Below, piece by piece: positions 45,967 through 57,888 of a stretch of DNA of 64,000 bases. Position 1 is the stretch's first letter; every line of letters starts with the position of its first letter. The notes below the pieces were generated by a model, which saw only the letters and a program-made list of their open reading frames with translations, did no database searches and was not told the origin of the DNA. A program made the position numbers and the translations under genes. The stretch lies in contig JASANG010004103.1 in the NCBI GenBank assembly GCA_030248215.1, positions 248,001 to 312,000 on the forward strand, written 5' to 3'. Origin of the DNA: Enoplolaimus lenunculus (taxonomy: Eukaryota; Nematoda; Enoplea; Enoplida; Thoracostomopsidae).

Positions 45967-47084
45967 ATTTTTGTCCGTAGTGATTGTGGTTCCGCATTTT
46001 AAAGAGTCTTGCACATGGTACATGAATATGCAAACGACGTTCTTAGCTTTTACTTTGTGCTTTGTCGCCAAGTCATTTACTATTGACCACAAAATGTAAC
46101 TAAATTTCATCGTTTGTTTAAAATAAGCATTTAAGTTAACAGTGGTTCTAGCTTTGTCCGCGCTGAGAACCCTAAAAACGGCCGCATTTTATGGACCTCC
46201 TATCCAATTTCAAAGGAACGCAAAGTAGAATGGAGGCTGCCACCCCCCCAAGAACCTAGCACTGGGTGGTACTCATACGAGAACGCAAAAAACACAGTGT
46301 AAAATTAAATTGTTAGATATTTTAAGTGTTCCAACAATGAGATGCTCAGCGTAGGAGGTTTTACGACCGACAGCGCCATCCTGGGTAGGGGTTCCTAAAC
46401 ATGCGGGAAATTCAGGATGCCGGTAGTCCCCCCGACGAACCCAATTAATGAAAATTTTTAAGGGTAAGTTTTCCTTGCGGGGAGATGCCAATATTTTCCC
46501 CATAATCTAATTTAAACGTTTGTTTTGCTGGTTGTACAATTTCCCGCAATCCTTCCGTCAATTCTACCACCGATTCACACAAGCCTAAAAACACAAATCA
46601 GGTTTGACGGCGTTTCGAATAGGAAACCCTGGTTTACGGTCAAATTACCTCGTACGAACGAGCCGGTTTCGTAACCGCATCGCATGGACGTAGACAGGGT
46701 TTCGGTTTGGGGCCTCGCTATCCCCAACCCCATGTGAGTATAATTTGACTGCTAAAGCCAGTAGTTTGTCTCAGTAAACATTTAATTATGAACAGGAATG
46801 AAATATATTTCAAGATCAATTCAGGGTAATGATTGGCTTGTTTGTTTCGTCTATCGCTCCTCCTGGTCTCTCTGGTTTCCATTTTTCCACGTTTTCATTT
46901 TGTGAAACAGTTTCCGATAATATTTCTACAATTCCCAGCTGGCATTTATGCCACGCACAGTTCATGGTTTGAAATCAGCTATTAAATCTGTTCTGTAGGC
47001 CATTTAGCGATAAGGTTAATCAAGGTTTGCTTGCAAATGTAGCCACATGCACTCGTAATAGCGGTTCAAACAAACCCGAACCCA
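45967..47084. other. intergenic sequence
   Basis: No gene or known repeat recognised. Confidence 0.45.
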
Positions 47085-47230
47085 GCTAACCTTGCATTGG
47101 GGGCTAAATATTTTTCAGGATGGGCATACCAGGGTTTTCGGTGACCTACAAATAAGGTTGAAACTTTTCTAGGAGTGCCAAAATTTTGTGCAATGGAGCT
47201 AACCCCCCTGGCACACTTGTTTACAACGAG
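47085..47230. mobile_element. family D element, degraded
   Basis: Has agctaaccttgcattggggg, ccagggttttcggtgacc and ggagctaacccccctggc. Confidence 0.6.
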
Positions 47231-47804
47231 CTCAGTGTCAAAGAAACTGATGGAATATAAAAGTCGAAAATTTCTCAGGGGTGGTTATGCTGATGGGGGT
47301 ATAGACCTATAGAGTTGATTTTGGTGAAATTGTGCAATTTGAGCACTCCCTATCAGGACTGTAATTCATGTAAAAACACACTGGTCGCATGAGTTTTAAT
47401 AGGGGAATCTTGTAATTAATATACGGTGAGATTCGTGAAACTTGGCAAAATTACTAAATATAAAATAGTTTAAATTCAGAAAACAATACGAGGGACTCAA
47501 GTGTATGGTGTCCCCACAATGGTAGGGCATTGAGGGAGCCATGCCCCCGCCAAAATTTGGCTGGTACCCCCCAAATAGACTCGGACTAAAAGTAAACAAT
47601 TTTAAATTGCAATTGTAGGGGTCCCTATAATTATTCGGTGCCCTTTCAAATGTAATTTTCTGCAGACGTCCCTGACTCTGAACTTAAGTAAATCTCTGAA
47701 TGAAATTTTAAAATATGTACTGTAGGATGTGGCTCTAGATTTGTGAAACCTCGGAAAGCTACAAAACGCTAAAATGATTTAAGAATAAATGATTATGGGG
47801 CGCC

Positions 47805-47985
47805 ATCATTAGATCCCCCTTGTCAGGAAAAGTTTTGTGATCAAATGGTAAGGTAATATACCTCCTAACCTTACAATACCTCCTCTCAGAAAATTGACAA
47901 ATGTATAGTAGTTTGTAAAAATTGCGTTTCATAACTTTTGCCAGCCAGCATCTCTCGTCAGAAATTTCTGGATTCGCCTCTGCGG
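47805..47985. mobile_element. family C element
   Basis: tcaaatggtaaggtaatata, cctcctctcagaaaattgac, cataacttttgccagcc and the end tctggattcgcctctgcgg. Confidence 0.65.
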
Positions 47986-48555
47986 AGGGACTTTAACCCC
48001 TTGCCCCCCGCACAATTCCACTACCCTGCACAGGTTAATGGTACGCAAATTATAGGGCTGTTTAACTGTCAAACACATAACTTCGACCAATAAAAATTCA
48101 GCAAATTCTCATTCAATATTTTTATTTTGAAATGTTTTTAAAAATACTATTAATTTCTGCATTTTATTTACATATTTTTACAATATTTCAGTCATAAACC
48201 GAATACATCAGGTTAATGCATCGCATCTTCAATGCTAGGCAAACCACCCATAAAAACGGATATGGAAACACTGACTCACAAAGCGGTTTCAGGGGTGTAC
48301 TGTTTTGTCCCAAAAGCGCTCTCAAAGGCTACTATAAGTGTTGGAAATTTGTGTCAAATCTGTGAAACTAGCTACTATTAATTCCTCGCGAAAGCAATCA
48401 ATTTAAGTTCCCCCCTACGGTATCAATTGAAGTTTTTCACCGTCTTAATAGTTATAGGGGTAAAACTTTAATAGATACCGATTTACCAGACAGGATGCTT
48501 ACAGGAGTGGTCAAGAGTACCACATTTTGAATCTACATTCTTTTTTGTCACATAC

Positions 48556-48858
48556 AGTGGCGGATCCAGAAACTCCTGGTGGGATGCACAAGTGGAAAAT
48601 GTTAAGTACTGGCATATATATTATGTACGTATATATGTAGGCGATGCACTCATTAAAGCGTATGTGGCATAAATTTCTAGCCTATGATATCTTGGTTGTT
48701 GCTAGGACGAAGAGGTTTTTTGTTCTTTTTCCCGTATGTTCAAAAATGAACTGCCATTTTAGCTTACGTTGGTTTTAACCCTGAAAAAAGTTTACACTCG
48801 GCAGCCGGGGGGAGGGAATACATCCCCCATCCCCTCCCCCTGGATCCGCCGTTGGTCA
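48556..48858. mobile_element. element with GTGGCGGATCCAG ends
   Basis: Left cagtggcggatccagaaac, right ccctggatccgccgttgg, inverted. The ~300-bp interior is not shared with other copies here. Confidence 0.6.
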
Positions 48859-49355
48859 GGTAAAGGGGGTTGTTTTTTTCAGCCAACGTGGACTGGCCAA
48901 TTTTATGAATCAATATTTAAGTCGTTTTAGGTGCTGGTCACTGTGATAGCAAATTTCGCAGCATTCAAAGAGAACTTCGAATGATTTCATCGTAAAGTTG
49001 TCAAATTAAATTAATTTTTTTTAAGTTTTTTCAAGGTACTAAATTGTTTTAGTCGGGTTTTCGTCAGGTATTTAAGCTATGCAGTCATATACTGGGCCAT
49101 ATATTTTAGAAAATTCATTAGACACAGTAATGGTTTTGTAATAAATAATAGGATAATGAATATTGCTAGCTTTCGAAGATGTGAAATAAGCAAGAACGTA
49201 AAAGTTTAAGCAAATATAAGAATCTGTTCCTTTTTGAGATAAGCAAACGCAAGTTTCGGCTTCGATCCATAAGTCCTTGGAGTACAACAAGATTAAACAA
49301 TATTCGCGGCAGCTGAATGCCGTTGGCGTGGCATTAACCGGGCTACCGATCTTAA
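48859..49355. other. intergenic sequence
   Basis: AT-rich, no gene seen. Confidence 0.45.
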
Positions 49356-49450
49356 TTTGAGTGACGTAACAGTAGTAAAAGCATATTCCTATGTTTAAGC
49401 CTAAACCGAAGCAAAAAAATTAAAACTTAAACTTACTCTGCTATAGTAAG
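49356..49450. mobile_element. family A/B fragment
   Basis: gacgtaacagtagtaaaagc, attcctatgtttaagcc and the break into taagtaagtaagtatg. One half of an element. Confidence 0.5.
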
Positions 49451-49740
49451 TAAGTAAGTATGAAAGTGTTTATTACTGGCATCGTCAGACAGCTCAACAG
49501 GTCGCATCAGGCTTGGTTTGCCATCGTTCTCGTTCTGCTGACGAGGACAAAGCTTTGACTGAGATCCGATTGCCAGTTATACGCATACGAAAAGATAGTC
49601 AAAAGTAGAAATAGTAAAACTATAATAAAGACCATGGCAAAAATAAACGAAAATGCAAATTCAATAGCACAACCGTCTGTGAAAGGTGCGTAATAAACCA
49701 TTTAGATGAAAAGGTCCCGACAATAAATGATTCGATCCTT

Positions 49741-49937
49741 GGAACATGTTACTTTAAGGGGCGTAACAGTAGATTAAGCATATTCCTAAGCGTAAGCCTA
49801 AGCCTAAGCTTTGCAATAATGAGTTCCTAAGTCTAAGCCTAAGCCTAAGCCTAAGCAAAAAAATGTAATCTAGAATCTAAACCTACTATTTTATAGACCC
49901 ATCCGAAACCTGGACGCCCCTTAAAGTAACATGGGCC
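49741..49937. mobile_element. family B MITE inserted beside an older B end
   Basis: Starts ggaacatgttactttaagg, ends ccccttaaagtaacatgggc. Perfect 8-bp duplication cgatcctt (49733-49740, 49938-49945). The right-hand cgatcctt continues into aaagtaatatgggcc, which is the last part of an older B terminus. Confidence 0.95.
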
Positions 49938-49960
49938 CGATCCTTAAAGTAATATGGGCC

Positions 49961-50430
49961 AACCGGTCTAAAAGGTGCTTTTATTTGGAGGGGCCAACGC
50001 ACGCAGGCAGAGTCACTTATACACCTGTGACGCTCGTATTTCAGTTGAAATTTTACAAATTCTCACGCGTATACTTATTAACTTGATAGTTTGAATACAA
50101 TTCTTACCTGCAAACAGGGACAGTCACACTTAAATCATACTTGAAATATTTCGGTAAAATTTTAAAATTTCAATTTGTTACTACATTTAATTGTCAATAA
50201 ATAATATATTTTGCATATTTTAATACGCATCATAAGCAGGTTATAATTAACTCCTTATCGAACGGGTTTCCGGTTCCGGTTCACACACACGCACGCTGTG
50301 TTGTAGGGTAATTGCTCAGTTTCGCTGACACGTGACGTATTTTGGAAAAGGTTGAATTGTTTAAGCAATATTTGAATTTTTACTCGAACAGCAGCAGCAA
50401 GGTTTGCATTTCGGCAGGGTATACCCCTTA
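49961..50430. other. intergenic sequence
   Basis: No gene seen. Confidence 0.45.
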
Positions 50431-50855
50431 GCCCGTATTCTCAAATTGTGTGTACACTGCAAAAAACGGTGAGTCAAATTGACTCTCTCTGATATAGGCG
50501 TTTCCTGACTATAGACAAATTGAGTCAAAATTCGACTCCGCCAGAGTCAAATAGAGTCGAATTCGACACAGGCGGAATCGTAATTTTGACTCAGTTTGTG
50601 TAGTCAGGATTAGCCTATTTCGGAGACAGTCAACCTGACTCACCATTTTATGCAGTGTAGCACCTTTCACCAGTTGATGATAGGTCCTGCAACTTTGGAA
50701 CCAGCGAATAGTGAGGTTTGAACTTTAGTGCATTGTTCACGTTTGATTTGCCCTATTTCTGTGCTAATTTTAAGATCTGCAATTGCAGATGTTCGTCAGT
50801 TTGAAAACCGATCGCTAACTGATGATAGACGCTATACGCATTTGAGAATATGGGT
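50431..50855. mobile_element. family H MITE carrying an F insertion
   Basis: Ends gcccgtattctcaaat and atttgagaatatgggtc are inverted; TTA lies on both sides. Without the F element and its extra TA the H element is 220 bp, matching the 219-bp uninterrupted copy at 52989-53207. Confidence 0.9.
50455..50657. mobile_element. family F hairpin MITE inside H
   Basis: CACTGC...GCAGTG, 203 bp, TA on both sides. The H copy at 52989 shows the empty site tgtgtagcacc. Confidence 0.95.
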
Positions 50856-51339
50856 CTTATTTGTAATGCTGAAGTGTTATTTTCACGTTTTTTCTCAGAA
50901 ATAGCGACGTGGGGACATTCCCCGTCTCCTTTCTTTACATTCTTTTTCTTTTATGTTTCGTGCTCTATTAATTTTAGGTTTTGAGTTTAAAAACCAAAGA
51001 CTTGAAGTTGATCCACAGTCTTCCAGTTGGGTTCGAAATTTGGACCTTGTAAATGGACCAGTTCGGTGGAAGGGCAGTCTGAAGTAGGATACTTTCAATG
51101 ATTAACCGGATTTAAACTCAACTGCTAAAAAATTTAATTTTTCGTGCAAATCACATTACCCAATTAAGTCAAAAATTTAACACTGGAATTTTGCGTATAA
51201 TTACGAATTTACAAAATAATTTACGTATCACAGAATTCGGACAAGGCTTTCAATTTCTTAAAGTTAAATTTCACCGTGTGCGAGGCAACATTTAAACCTG
51301 AATGACTTGAATTTTAGAAAGCCTACGTCCGTAGCGGAT

Positions 51340-51770
51340 CCAGAAACTTGTGACGGCTAGGAGCGCAATACATATTGTATCCAATATTACTTTAAGGGGC
51401 GTAACAATAGATTAAGCGTATTTCTAAGCCTAAGCCTGAGCCTATAGTTGCAAAAATGTGTTACTAAGCCTAAGCCTAAGCCTGAGTCTAAGAGTTGCAA
51501 AAATGTGTTACTAAGCCTAAGCCTAAGCCTAAACCTAAGCCTGAGTCTAAGAGTTGCAAAAATGTGTTCCTAAGCCTAAGCCTATGCCTAAGCAAAAAAT
51601 ATAATCCAGAATCTAAACCTACTTTTTTATGAAACCACGCGACTGAGAATCCAAATGCAATTTTTGAGGCAAAAAAATTATAAATTTGTAAGATAGATCT
51701 TATCATTATACAATAAAAATATTTTATGATGAGGGGCGCCCACTGCCCCCATTCCGGAATCCGGATCAGC
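51340..51770. mobile_element. family C remnant with B insertion
   Basis: Left tagcggatccagaaacttg, then the B element from 51379, then family C-like sequence in reverse (gggcgcccactgccccc, ccggaatccggatc). Confidence 0.45.
51379..51635. mobile_element. family B MITE with expanded core, right end lost
   Basis: Starts atccaatattactttaaggg. The core has three tandem blocks of about 50 bp, each a CCTAAGC run plus gagttgcaaaaatgtgtt, beyond the usual one or two. The right terminus after ctactttttta is missing. Confidence 0.85.
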
Positions 51771-52216
51771 GCCCTGATTGTAGTGTTCAATTTCTCACGC
51801 TCTTGTGCCGACGAGACCTTTGCTCAAACGCAAAGTTAGCAATGCCATGGTCGTATACAAGCTGGAACTAGGGGTAATTATCCTTCCTTGGAAACACTCG
51901 GGTAGCGGCACTTTTACAGGGTGTTGGATAATCGGCCGAGGTCAGAAAATCATCTGACTTGCTACAGTCGCTCGTAAACAACTTTTACACTCCATTATTT
52001 GCTCCGGAAAAGAAATCTTGGCAGCGCCCACTGTGGTATGCCGAAAAGACTTAACAGCCTAAAATAACTCAAGATGTTTGCGTGTTCAATTCGAGACTAA
52101 CGGTTGTTTAGAATTTCCGAAAATAGATATAAATTGCTAATTACTCAGAAATCAGCATATATTTGTATTTTGTGTCAAAACATTTATAATTCTCTAATTT
52201 TTCTATAACATTTAGT

Positions 52217-52541
52217 TTAATCAAGAGTGGACGATGTCCATCTGACAGAAGTGTGTGCAACTAAACGCGGTAGTGCATGGCACAAAGTGTACCAGAACGC
52301 GTTGCATTTTTGCTCGAGCCGCCTGATTTCGGGGGTAGTCACAACTTATACTACATATTAAACATAAAAGTTAAAATGTAATCGGAGTGAAATTAGCTTA
52401 AGTTCAAAATATTTGTTCAACGACCCCCCTAAATAAGGAGGGGGGGTAGGCCAAAAATGCAACGTGCGCTAGGTGCATGGTTCGGTGCACAACGTGTACT
52501 CAGTTGCACACTCTTGTGAAAATCATCCACTCTTGGTTTAA
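52217..52541. mobile_element. family P MITE, best copy
   Basis: Ends caagagtggacgat and atcatccactcttg are inverted, with gtttaat on both sides. Inner inverted words cgcgttgcatttttgc and ccaaaaatgcaacgtgcg. 325 bp, no coding capacity. Confidence 0.82.
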
Positions 52542-52988
52542 TTAATTAGTTCAAGATTCTAAATGCCTTATTTTACTTTATGCATCGTCCGCGCAATTTT
52601 TGCGTTTATGACAATTTTGAAAATTGACACGTATTCACCGTACGTTGTAGTATTTTCGGTGGCCAAAATGACATTTTTTATTATTAACAATGCCTGTATT
52701 CGAGAAAAATTTAGTCAAAGCATGCCAAGTATGGCATAGGTGATTCACAGTAATCGAAATAACGAAATTGAAAACGGATATTTGGTAGGCATAGGAATTT
52801 GTATATATTTTTAACACAGTTACATATATAACTTTAAGATTAACAAGAACTACCTACTTATCAGGTTCAATTAAGAAGATTTTTTACCTACAAAGCTTTT
52901 AGCTTATAGTGTTCCATCGAGTACCCTTCAGGGTTCGATTAGGTTCATTCGCTCGTTATGCTCACTTGCAGCGAAGGCGGTGTCCTTT
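52542..52988. other. AT-rich intergenic sequence
   Basis: No gene seen. Confidence 0.45.
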
Positions 52989-53207
52989 GCCCGTATTCTC
53001 AAATGTGTGTAGCACCTTTTGCCAAATGGTGACAGGTCTTGTAACTTTCGAACGAGAGAATGGCAAGATTTAAAATTCAGCACATTTATTGCATTCGATT
53101 CACTCTACTTTTGTACAAATTTTGAGATCTGCAATTGAAGCAGTTTGTTAATTTGAGGACCTATTACTAACTGGTAATAGGTCCTATATGCATTTAAGTA
53201 TATGGGC
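52989..53207. mobile_element. family H MITE, uninterrupted
   Basis: gcccgtattctcaaatgtgt to catttaagtatatgggc, 219 bp. Confidence 0.85.
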
Positions 53208-53381
53208 CCTTGAATTGATAGTTGTCCTAAATATCAGGAAACTGACCTGTCAAAAAAATTAAAACCTGCAAACAGTTTTGTGTTTAACGTCTACTCTTGT
53301 GTAATTTTTCATTTAAAAATTTAAATTTCAAACCTTAGTTTCAAATGAACCCCTCAAAAGGTACTAATTAAAACACCAGAC

Positions 53382-53548
53382 CTGTAGACAGAAAGAGGTC
53401 AGGGGGGCTGAGCCTCTCTGAGTTTTGGCCCCCTAACAAATTTTCAAGTTTGCTGGTAAGTCATCGAAAACCTTTGTATGCTCCTTCTGAAAAATTTTAA
53501 GCCCTCCTAGCAAGATGAGCTGGCTACGGGGGCTGTAAGACACGATTG
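53382..53548. mobile_element. family D MITE
   Basis: Starts cagacctgtagacag, interior tttgctggtaagtcatcgaa, ends gatgagctggctacggg. Confidence 0.7.
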
Positions 53549-53799
53549 TTTATCTTCCCCCCATATCAGTTCGTCTATCATTGCGGCTGCTAGCTGAGTT
53601 CAAACGCACAAACCGCCGACGGAGGTCGCTTCGCTAAAACTTTTAGTTGTTTTCAACCAAGTACCCCGGAATAAGCTCATTTTATGACCCTTAATATAAT
53701 TTGGTAGTCATCGCGTAGAATATAATGATTTTCAAGCCCATCGAGACATATCCGTCTATTGAGCTTCCAATGTGGTTTATCATCGATATCGGTTTGTAG

Positions 53800-53915
53800 T
53801 AATTTAGCGAGGGTGGGTGCCGTCACTAGGGGTGCGGGATGGGGTCGAACCCCAATCATGAGATTACCGGTGTTTACGAACTATTTCAGTCGTAGCACAA
53901 TAGTTGCATTCAAAA
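53800..53915 (-). repeat. tRNA-derived SINE head
   Basis: Minus strand has the perfect B box ggggttcgacccc. The region aacaccggtaatctcatgat is tRNA-like upstream of it, but the A box is weak. Confidence 0.5.
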
Positions 53916-54435
53916 TTGTAATAGTCCGTAACCTGCGTTTCCAAAATCCCTGCTACGTCAATGGTAGCAATGAAGGAGACTGTAATCTTTGTCTATTGGA
54001 TTTAGAGAATTTTTCAGTTTATGGCACTAGCAGTGCCGACGGAAGGACCCCCAACCCTCGAATTGGAACGATCCTCGACCGGTGAGGGGCCCAGAATCTT
54101 GGCGGCCCTGATCCTTGGGGCTCCATCTTGGCAAAATAATTTTTTTCACGGACTACGACGTTAAACAACTGGGAAGTATTTTAGTGACGGTCGCCTCGGA
54201 CCTGTCTATGGGGTCGTTGACCATACAAACCATGGCTGTGTACACTAGAATCTCACCCTTTAAATTTTATATAACGGAACGTAACCACCCCCCCCTTGAT
54301 TTAAAAAATCCTTGCTACGCTTGTGAACTCTGATTAATATATTACATGAATAATGTTGCTTTCTCATTAATAGTTGATCATGATGTGTTATTGCAACAAT
54401 ATACTGCGGAATGCTTGCAATAGTTTTGCTTGCAA
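53916..54435. other. intergenic repeat-like sequence
   Basis: 54000-54180 shares gccgacggaa, ctccatcttggcaaa and a G-rich middle with 15815-15960. The open frames here show no domain. Confidence 0.4.
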
Positions 54436-54439
54436 TTCT

Positions 54440-54890
54440 GTTGCCGACTGGTGTAAAATTGAATTAAAAGTTGCCACAAAATGGTTCGGGTCATCATAGC
54501 TAACCAGTACGGCTTGTACTTTCAGCTCATCGGACCAGTATTGTAGCCAGGAATTGGCAATAAGAGCGTGACGATTAATGGACAGAACAAAGAAAATTTC
54601 GTTAATTTAATATTTTATTGACCGTTAGAATAAAATTAGATTTAATGTTGCCAGCGAAAATACATTGGGTCATAACGGGATGCTTGTATTTTTGGCTTAT
54701 TTAACTGCAGCAGGCAGACATTGTTAAACGTGGACTCAACAAGATAGTTTGAACGAAGAACGCTGAATTTTATTAATTTGGTATTTTACTGGTTGCTAGA
54801 ATAAAATTCGATTGAAAGTTGCCGGCAAAAAACATTTTAAAGCCACAAAACCAACAGGGCTAGAGTGTAGTTTTAGCTGACTCGCTGGCC
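54440..54890. repeat. tandem repeat of about 174 bp, 2.5 copies
   Basis: The word aaaattgaattaaaagttgc recurs as aaaattagatttaatgttgc and aaaattcgattgaaagttgc. The shared gttgcc lies at 54470, 54647 and 54818, spacings of 177 and 171 bp. Between them ttaatttaatattttattga and ttaatttggtattttactgg also align. Confidence 0.8.
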
Positions 54891-55431
54891 CGATGTCGTA
54901 CGCGAATACCAATACCAGATGGACACTTGAAAGCCATGCAGAGTAGTTAAAGAAATCTCACAAGCGAAGCGAACGAGAAACCAGCGCAAGTTTTTTTGCA
55001 TTAAATGTTTTAAATTCCAACGCGAAACTTTAGTTCTGGTGGGTTATCGACAATAATTGCAGAATATCCTGTGAGATATATGAATAATTATCAGATGCTC
55101 ATAGGTCAGCGGTTAACTTTGATGTATGGGAGTGTCTCGTTTAAAGTTAGGATACCTACCGTACTACATGTTAAATTTGATCAATATAACTCAAAATTAA
55201 TAAGCCTAAAAGTATCATTTAGCGTGCGATAATATGACAATTAACATATATTTTTGCAATGATTTGTAACATTTAAACGTCTACTTTGCATTTTTTGCTG
55301 TCGTCTGTAACAGTGTAAGTATGTGAGATATGCTTTTCCGTCATGAACAAATGCAATATAGCGCAGTGCACTGTATGTATTTGGCCACTAAGTGTCGGCA
55401 AATAGTCAACAATAACAGTGTTTGAAGCAAG
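54891..55431. other. intergenic sequence
   Basis: No gene seen. Confidence 0.45.
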
Positions 55432-55565
55432 TGGCTGAGCGTTCGCTAAAGTATCAACAGGCTTGAAGTTCGATCTCCGTTCTGTAGGCGTGCTTTTCCA
55501 GCTGCTTAGTAAAAGGTTTGATGTTTAGGTTTCTGCGTAGACTGACAAAGAGGTCATGAAGAAAG
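55432..55565 (+). repeat. tRNA-derived SINE with body
   Basis: A box gtggctgagcg, B box agttcgatctccg, then the body ttttccagctgcttagt and tctgcgtagactgacaaag, shared with the minus-strand copy at 25330-25530. Confidence 0.72.
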
Positions 55566-55689
55566 ATTTATATTTAAGGTCTTACCAGCATGTCAGATAC
55601 TGGGATACGGTGTACGCAAAGTTGATGGTATCGATTGGTAAATTAACCAACTGTCCAATCGTAGGCTTTCATTTCATAGGAAAGGCAAA

Positions 55690-55905
55690 GACGTCGGCAG
55701 GGAAAGTAGTTACGCGACCCCTTCCCAGAGGTGGACATTATCATTTTATCACAAAGAAATTTTGTGGGAAAAATTGTGTTTTTATAACAAATTTTTTGAC
55801 GGGAAAATTGTAAGGTAGAAACCTTAACATTTAAGCACACAAAAATTCCTGACTGGGGAGCGTACGCCCCTGCCCCCTCTTTCTGGATCCGCTAGTGTCC
55901 CTCCC
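55690..55905. mobile_element. family C element, reversed
   Basis: Right end ccctctttctggatccgcta. The interior has gtaaggtagaaaccttaac and tttatcacaaagaaatttt. Confidence 0.6.
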
Positions 55906-56228
55906 ACTTCGTAGGTTCTGGCAGCATTGTGTGGCTTTTTTCACTCAAACTATGTTTTGCTGATTTTGAAAATTTACGAAAATTTTTAGAAATAAAATCA
56001 TTTCAAAATGCTTTAAGTTGTTAATCAAATTTTACCTCGAAATATTAATGGTTTTAAAACCTGATAAAAAACTATTGTAAATTTTTCAGTAACATTTGTT
56101 CGCTGTTATATTTCATTATTAATATTTTTGATCTCAATTGCAGTTATGCGACGAAACTGCACGACAAGGCGCCACTGGTTCAAACCTAAAATCAAACATT
56201 CGGAGCGAAGGTTGGATTTCAGTGCGGC

Positions 56229-56386
56229 GGGCCCGTAGCCAAGCAGGGGCTCAGGCTCCTTTCCAGAAAAACTTTTGACCCTCTCCGATAAAATTTTGAA
56301 CCGTGCTGGTAAGTCACCGTAAACCTTTGTCTGCCCTTCCGAAAAATATGTATCCCGCCCTAGCAAGGTGAGCTGGCTATGGGTCT
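56229..56386. mobile_element. family D MITE
   Basis: Starts gggcccgtagccaagc, interior gtgctggtaagtcaccg, ends aaggtgagctggctatgggt. Confidence 0.75.
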
Positions 56387-56750
56387 GTGGTCCGAATAAC
56401 GTCGTGTAAAAACAACATTTTTTGATTTTTAGGATTCAAAAGTTGTTAGAGGCACAAAAATTGTTTCTAACTTTACCCTCGGTCGAAAACAATCTATAGC
56501 TGAAACAATTCTCCCGTGAATAATTATCCTTCCTTTGTCATCGTTTGGTAACCCACGCGCAGGGTCAATTTCGTGCAACAACTGTGTTTCACCTAGCGCC
56601 CCCGTCCCGCAGATGTCCGTTAAACATCTGCTTTTTAACCATTACGCAAGACGCCCATCGCTGCCCTCACAGTGGGCCACCCATAGTCACCAATCCCACC
56701 CAAAAATGGGTATAGCCCAAAATTAAATTTCTGTTTTTCATCACAAGTAA

Positions 56751-57210
56751 ATGATTTTTGCAAGCGAGTATATCGAACGTGAAAAACTGTTCCGACTGTA
56801 TAAATTAGCAGGATATTCTAAAACGTTTGGGACAACTGTCTATTTATTTTCGTCCCTTGAGGCCATGTGGGTAAGTCCACTATATCTCCCCAAGGGTATG
56901 AGCCACTGTATCGAAACGTTAATCTCACTCAGCCCACATTTCATTCGGCAAACGGTCAAATTTGACATAAATTTTTCTTTAAGGTGCGGTACGTGAGTTC
57001 CCCAAAATCTCGGACGAAGCAACCAGTACAAAACGGTTTCACCAGGTTCTTGAGGATAATCTGGTGGATTATACGGATCAAAAAAATGTTGTTCGCTTGC
57101 TCATTAAAAGCTTTTACGTATACCTTCCGCAAATACCGCAGCAAATTAAACTAAATTACTGCTGGCCGAACGATGTGTTGGTCGAAAACCGTATCGAAAA
57201 TTCCACCCAC
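56751..57210 (+). CDS. exon-like open regions, unrecognised
   Basis: Two open stretches look more like protein than their surroundings. 56751-56870 encodes EREKLFRLYKLAGYSKTFG and runs to EAMW, before a good donor gtaagt at 56871. 56998-57210 encodes FPKISDEATSTKRFHQVLED and continues in an amphipathic pattern to ENSTH before gtgaaa. They can join in phase if the acceptor is gtacgtgag at 56997, which has a poor pyrimidine tract. An alternative acceptor at 56984-56985 breaks the frame. The peptide WPNDVLV recalls biotin ligases, but the rest does not fit. It could be an exon pair of an unknown gene, a pseudogene, or chance. Confidence 0.22.
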
Positions 57211-57888
57211 GTGAAAATTTGACAACTTTACCCGCATACAACAGTCACATCGTAATAAACGCTGGGTGGTGGATTGTGAGAGGGGACAGAATGTTGACGA
57301 CGGCAAAACGCTTGTAAACTCGATGCTATCAATCTTAAAGTGTTTTCTTGCTGACACTCTGTGTTGTTCGTGTCACCCCCGCTTTGTACAACAACGACAC
57401 AGTTGTACACCGAGGAATTTAGATTACTTGGGGGGTAGTAGCGAAAAACCACTAAAATATTAATTCTTAAGACCAGCTGGGCATACCGTTAACGCCGGAT
57501 CAGCAAGGCAGTCTGTATACCTAATAGTAATTGATCCGAATAGGGTACAACTGTCCTGGACACCACTTCAGATGGGTTTAGCCCTGTAATAGTAAAGAAA
57601 CTCGTTTAGCGTTATATAGAAAATTTCTCAGCTGTTTATTAATTGTATATAGTAGTTGTCGATTGAAATTAGCATTTTTGACGTCGGGGTATGGTTAGAA
57701 GTAGCTGAGATGGACATTGGTTTAGGCTGTCCGATCAGGTCAAACGATATTTTAGTTTTACTACGAAGCAAATTTAGTTCATTAAATGTATATTTAATGA
57801 ATGAATTTAAGCTATCCCAAAAATTTAAACCAGTTCTAAAACGGTATCAATACAAACAGTCTCGTTCGTGTTTCTTAACGAGCGCATA
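57211..57888. other. intergenic sequence
   Basis: Open frames on both strands without splice or domain support. Confidence 0.4.

Noticed and set aside
45714-45980. 88-codon repeat protein
   Set aside because: The period of the minisatellite (30 bp) is a multiple of three, so an open frame is automatic.
57120-57215. Biotin-ligase signature WPNDVLV
   Set aside because: The rest of the domain does not fit on either side.
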